Positions 7,186 to 10,123 of a stretch of DNA of 10,123 nt are shown piece after piece (within the stretch, counting starts at the first letter, position 1; each line of letters opens with the position of its first letter). Location of the stretch: positions 1-10,123 of the forward strand of contig JAOUOA010000055.1 of assembly GCA_029880625.1 (NCBI GenBank), in the 5' to 3' direction. The notes below the pieces were generated by a model. The model made no database searches. It was not told where the DNA came from and saw nothing but the letters and a program-made list of their open reading frames with translations. The position numbers and the translations under genes are program-made. The stretch comes from Spirochaetia bacterium (lineage in GTDB: Bacteria > Spirochaetota > Leptospiria > Leptospirales > Leptonemataceae).

Positions 7186-7223
7186 TTTATGCGGGGAGGC
7201 CTGAGATCTGAACAGTTTTTTTT
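7186..7223 (-). promoter_or_regulatory. Candidate rnpB promoter with A-tract UP element
   Basis: On the minus strand, CATAAA (7186-7191, 4/6 to TATAAT) ends 6 nt before the first base of P1. A weak -35 TGTTCA (7209-7214, 3/6) lies 17 nt upstream. Eight consecutive A (7216-7223) directly upstream resemble an UP element, which could compensate for the poor -35 as in stable-RNA promoters. The spacing fits a start at about 7179-7180. Confidence 0.4.
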
Positions 7224-7238
7224 ATTTGCTTTTTGATT

Positions 7239-7260
7239 CTGCCAGTGTAAGGACTGGCGG
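7239..7260. other. Small hairpin in the rnpB to GGDEF-EAL intergenic region
   Basis: GCCAGT (7241-7246) and ACTGGC (7253-7258) form a 6-bp stem around a 6-nt loop, extendable to 8 bp with a T-G and a C-G pair. Neither strand has a following U-run, so it is not a standard terminator. The surrounding 7181-7475 region is A+T-rich and I see no gene in it, nor any recognisable c-di-GMP riboswitch ahead of the c-di-GMP gene. Confidence 0.3.
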
Positions 7261-7418
7261 CTGTTTAAAAAAATTTGAAAATAAATGATTGCATGAAAAA
7301 TTGGGAATAGTATTTTCAGGGGATATCGTCTCACATCTATTTGGAAAAACCCAACGCAATGAAGTGATTTTTCACCGTAAGAAGAGCGATGATCGGTTCT
7401 GTATGGAATTAATATCGA

Positions 7419-7446
7419 TTGTAATGATCGTTATTCTTTTAATAAT
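7419..7446 (+). promoter_or_regulatory. Candidate sigma-70 promoter for the GGDEF-EAL gene
   Basis: TTGTAA (7419-7424, 4/6 to the -35 consensus) and AATAAT (7441-7446, 5/6 to the -10 consensus) are 16 nt apart. Transcription would start near 7453, leaving a leader of about 20 nt that includes the AGGA ribosome site at 7463-7466. The region is A+T-rich, so chance matches are likely. Confidence 0.3.
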
Positions 7447-7475
7447 AAGTAGAAGATAGTGCAGGATATACCCGG

Positions 7476-9947
7476 ATGGAAATAATTTTTTTAATTTATG
7501 GTCTTGCTTTTCTTGTAATGGGTTTGGTGATTTTAATCCGTTATGAACATCAAAGCGATTTAGAACTGGGAAATATTCTGTGGCTTCTTGCATTGTTTGC
7601 ATTCCTCCATGGAATTCTTGAATGGACAGATTTATGGAAAATTGTGCGGGGAACAAATCCATTTTTAAATTTTATTCAGCCGTTTTTGCTGCTGATTTCC
7701 TATCTCTTTCTGCTTGAGTTTGGAAGAAGATTCATTCTTATTGCAATTCCTGGCAGCAGTGATAATAAAATTTTAAGCCTTTTGTTCCATTATCTAACCT
7801 ATATTCCTCTTGCAGGAATGATTGCGGCAACAGTTTTTGTTACAGACAGCTTCCTTTTGAATCTTTCTGTTGCGGCGCGATATTTTACAGGTTTTCCAGG
7901 AGCACTGTTAACAGGATTTGCTTTTCGTTATTACTGGCTTAACGTTATTAAAAATGAAATGCGTTTTTCAAACAACAGATTCATTCAGCTGGGTTTCCAG
8001 ACTGCTGGCATATCTTTTTTCTTCTATAGCATATTAGGCGGACTGATTGTATCCAAAACAGAATGGTTTCCCGCTTCCCTTGTCAATCAGGATGAATTTT
8101 ATCAATTCATTCAAGTTCCGGTTCAGCTTTTTCGCGCTGTTTCTGCAGTAAGCGCTACAATTGCCATAGGATTTATTTTAAAAATTTATCAGTATGAAAA
8201 TATATTTCGTTTGAAACAAAATATTGAGTCCAAGGAACAGGCTTTATCAGAACTTCGCAAAATGAACCGGATGAATGAAATGATTCTGTGTTCTGCAGCG
8301 GAAGGGATTTTTGGAATTGATCTTGAGGGAAAAACCATCTTTATCAATAATGCCGCACTGCAAATTCTGAAGTTGACGAAGGAAGAAATTTCAGGAAAGC
8401 CTATCCATTCCATAATTCATAAATTTAAAAAAGACGGAAGCGAGTGTAGAGAGGAAGAATGCATTATTTTTATTACAAAAAAGAATCATGCCATACATAA
8501 TGTGCCTGAAGATGTATTTTATCGAAGCGACAGCAGCAGTTTTCCTGTAAGCTATACAAGCGCGCCCATATGGGATGATGCAACTCTTATAGGCGTGGTT
8601 GTTGCCTTCCAGGATATTACGGAACGTTTGAAAGCAGAAGATGATCTCAAGTATCTGGCTTACTATGATTCCCTTACGCATCTTCCCAACAGGAGACTTC
8701 TCGGAGACAGAATCCATCATGCTCTTGCTTCAAGCGCGAGGAATCAAAAAATGGGTTCTCTTCTTTTTATCGATATTGATAATTTTAAAAAACTGAATGA
8801 TTCTCTCGGACACAGTCTTGGTGATGAGCTTTTGCTTGCGGTGGCACAGCGCTTGAATGTTTCCGTCAGGGAAGGGGATTCTGTTTCCCGTTTCGGGAAC
8901 GATGAATTTGTTGTGATGCTGGAAGATCTGAGCGAATCGAAAGAAGAATCGGCAGGGCAGGCACGCATCGTGGCGGAAAAAATACTGTCTGTCTTGAATG
9001 AGCCCTATCAGCTTTCCAGCTGCACGCATCACTGTACAAGCAGTATCGGCATAACGCTCTTTTCAGGCACAAATGAAACGCCTGATGAACTGCTGAAACA
9101 GGCTGATCTGGCCATGCATCAGGCGAAAGATACGGGAAAAAATTCAATCTGCTTTTTTGATCGAAATATGCAGGTTCATATAAATGAAAGAATTTCTCTG
9201 GAGTCAGATCTTCACCGCAGCCTTTCAAACAGGGATTTTAAAATATTATATCAGCCGCAGGTGGACCATAAAGGAAAAATTGTCGGAGTTGAAGCGCTGA
9301 TTCGCTGGGAGGATAGAGTGAGAGGACTGGTATCTCCGAACGATTTCATTCCGCTTGCCGAAGATACAGGGCTGATCATCCCTATAGGAGCATATGTTCT
9401 TGAAGAAACCTGCAGGCAGCAGGTAATCTGGTCGCAAAACCCTGAACTTTCTCATGTAACCATTTCTGTTAATGTAAGCCTGAAGCAGTTCACTCATAAA
9501 GATTTCTCATCAAATTTTCTGGATATTATTCGAAAAACGGGAGCCGATCCTGAAAAAATTAAATTGGAGATTACCGAAAGTATCTTTATGGAAAATTATG
9601 AAAACGTAATTGAGAAAATGTCGTTTTTGAGAGAACATGGAATCGGTTTTTCTCTGGATGATTTCGGAACCGGTTACTCATCCCTTTCGCATATGAAACA
9701 CCTGCCTCTGGATCAGATTAAAATTGATAAATCGTTTGTAAAAGATATCCTGACAGACAGCAACGATGATGCAATTATCAGAGCCATTATTACACTTGCA
9801 GAAACCATGAATTTGTCAGTAATTGCAGAAGGAGTTGAAAATTTTTCACAAAAAGAATTTCTCCAGAATGCAGGGTGCAGATTGTACCAGGGATATTTTT
9901 TTGGATATCCTGTAACTCCTGAGAAAATTGAACAATTCATGTCATGA
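7476..9947 (+). CDS. Membrane-bound PAS-GGDEF-EAL c-di-GMP signalling protein
   Basis: An 823-residue inner-membrane protein that should turn over cyclic di-GMP. Residues 1-236 hold about seven membrane helices, including an LHGILEW motif (44-50), and look like a membrane sensor input domain. A short helical linker (about 240-266) leads to a PAS domain (about 267-385, ending FQDITER), then GGDEF (about 393-555) and EAL (about 570-823). The GGDEF signature reads FGNDEF (473-478): the second Gly is Asn475, although Asp476-Glu477 and an inhibitory-site RxxD (Arg465-Asp468) remain. The EAL domain looks fully catalytic: Glu606 (EAL), Asn666, Glu698, Asp728-Asp729 (DDFGTGYS), Lys752, Glu785 and Gln805. 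So phosphodiesterase activity is expected, and cyclase activity is doubtful. The ATG at 7476 has an AGGA 9 nt upstream. The gene stands alone, with intergenic sequence on both sides. Confidence 0.93.
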   Translation: MEIIFLIYGLAFLVMGLVILIRYEHQSDLELGNILWLLALFAFLHGILEWTDLWKIVRGTNPFLNFIQPFLLLISYLFLLEFGRRFILIAIPGSSDNKILSLLFHYLTYIPLAGMIAATVFVTDSFLLNLSVAARYFTGFPGALLTGFAFRYYWLNVIKNEMRFSNNRFIQLGFQTAGISFFFYSILGGLIVSKTEWFPASLVNQDEFYQFIQVPVQLFRAVSAVSATIAIGFILKIYQYENIFRLKQNIESKEQALSELRKMNRMNEMILCSAAEGIFGIDLEGKTIFINNAALQILKLTKEEISGKPIHSIIHKFKKDGSECREEECIIFITKKNHAIHNVPEDVFYRSDSSSFPVSYTSAPIWDDATLIGVVVAFQDITERLKAEDDLKYLAYYDSLTHLPNRRLLGDRIHHALASSARNQKMGSLLFIDIDNFKKLNDSLGHSLGDELLLAVAQRLNVSVREGDSVSRFGNDEFVVMLEDLSESKEESAGQARIVAEKILSVLNEPYQLSSCTHHCTSSIGITLFSGTNETPDELLKQADLAMHQAKDTGKNSICFFDRNMQVHINERISLESDLHRSLSNRDFKILYQPQVDHKGKIVGVEALIRWEDRVRGLVSPNDFIPLAEDTGLIIPIGAYVLEETCRQQVIWSQNPELSHVTISVNVSLKQFTHKDFSSNFLDIIRKTGADPEKIKLEITESIFMENYENVIEKMSFLREHGIGFSLDDFGTGYSSLSHMKHLPLDQIKIDKSFVKDILTDSNDDAIIRAIITLAETMNLSVIAEGVENFSQKEFLQNAGCRLYQGYFFGYPVTPEKIEQFMS

Positions 9948-9952
9948 TTTTC

Positions 9953-9993
9953 TTCATCTTCTGCAGGAGGGATTCTCTACTGCAGAAGATGAA
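9953..9993. terminator. Strong hairpin after the GGDEF-EAL gene, possible bidirectional terminator
   Basis: TTCATCTTCTGCAG (9953-9966) pairs perfectly with 9980-9993 to form a 14-bp stem with a 13-nt loop, starting 5 nt after the stop codon. The distal arm is followed by AAAAAGG on the plus strand and by GAAAAT on the minus strand, so no true U-tract follows in either direction. Its position between apparently convergent genes favours a terminator or mRNA 3'-end stabiliser, although it is not a textbook one. Confidence 0.45.
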
Positions 9994-10038
9994 AAAGGAA
10001 AAGAACCTGCATTCTGAGTGAAATCATGAATTGAAAAT

Positions 10039-10122
10039 TTATTTTCTAACGAATATAAATTTATCATCTGAGCAGAATAGCTGTATGATTTCATTTTCCG
10101 TCAGCAGGCCGGCCGCTGAATT
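10039..10122 (-). CDS. Possible C-terminal end of a leftward gene (partial)
   Basis: An open minus-strand frame enters from the right edge and ends at TAA (10039-10041). It encodes 27 residues that read as plausible soluble protein, with elements such as AGLLTENEIIQLF and DDKFIFVRK. The composition suits a protein end and the frame would be convergent with the GGDEF-EAL gene, with the hairpin between them. The fragment is too short to assign a family. A competing plus-strand frame from ATG at 10085 has no ribosome site. Confidence 0.35.
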   Translation of the reverse strand, partial: NSAAGLLTENEIIQLFCSDDKFIFVRK

Positions 10123-10123
10123 C

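Noticed and set aside
6882..7204. Short open frames on both strands across 6882-7204
   Set aside because: They lie entirely within rnpB; its conserved core sequences and helices explain this region and the peptides resemble no protein.
7353..7375. Short GTGA-TTTT-TCAC hairpin upstream of the GGDEF-EAL gene
   Set aside because: A 4-bp stem in A+T-rich DNA is expected by chance and has no supporting context.
7181..7475. Possible c-di-GMP riboswitch ahead of the GGDEF-EAL gene
   Set aside because: I looked for a GEMM-like conserved core and paired helices in this A+T-rich region and found none.
10108..10123. GGCCGGCC followed by GAATTC at the right edge, resembling a cloning polylinker
   Set aside because: Two restriction sites can occur by chance, and a plausible coding frame runs through them, so natural sequence is more likely; the window is simply cut here.

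Overview
This is a bacterial chromosomal window of moderate to low G+C with dense gene packing. It carries housekeeping and signalling genes and no mobile elements, CRISPR arrays or tRNAs that I can see. A class A-type RNase P RNA, a bifunctional Rel/SpoT enzyme, a Ktr-type potassium uptake pair and a GGDEF-EAL protein fit a Gram-negative-type bacterium. A spirochaete (Leptospirales-like) or deltaproteobacterial relative is my guess, made from protein flavour only and not proven here.

Layout. Positions 1-4645 are transcribed leftward (minus strand). In transcription order they hold a DinB-fold/DUF1569-like protein with a lysine-rich tail, a KtrB/TrkH-type K+ translocating subunit with an extra N-terminal membrane region, its KtrA/TrkA-type NAD-binding gating subunit, a hemerythrin-domain protein, and a polytopic membrane protein that runs off the left edge. 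A 65-nt gap with a near-perfect 14-bp dyad separates the K+ genes from the hemerythrin/membrane pair. Positions 4646-4736 form a divergent promoter region. Rel (4737-6839) then runs rightward and ends tail to tail against rnpB (minus strand, about 6825-7180). The rnpB P1 helix and probable poly-U terminator lie inside the last rel codons. After a 295-nt A+T-rich intergenic stretch, a large membrane-PAS-GGDEF-EAL protein (7476-9947) runs rightward. A strong hairpin follows it, and then what may be the last 27 codons of a leftward gene at the right edge.

How the genes may work together. KtrB and KtrA should form one K+ uptake system gated by nucleotide binding. The hemerythrin and the overlapping membrane protein look translationally coupled and may form a diiron plus membrane module for O2 or NO handling. 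Rel makes and degrades (p)ppGpp, and the last large gene makes or, more likely, degrades c-di-GMP, so two nucleotide second-messenger enzymes flank rnpB. I see no clear evidence of a wholly new system. The most unusual points are the rel/rnpB overlap, the H1-like tail on the DUF1569-like protein, and the dyad upstream of the hemerythrin gene.
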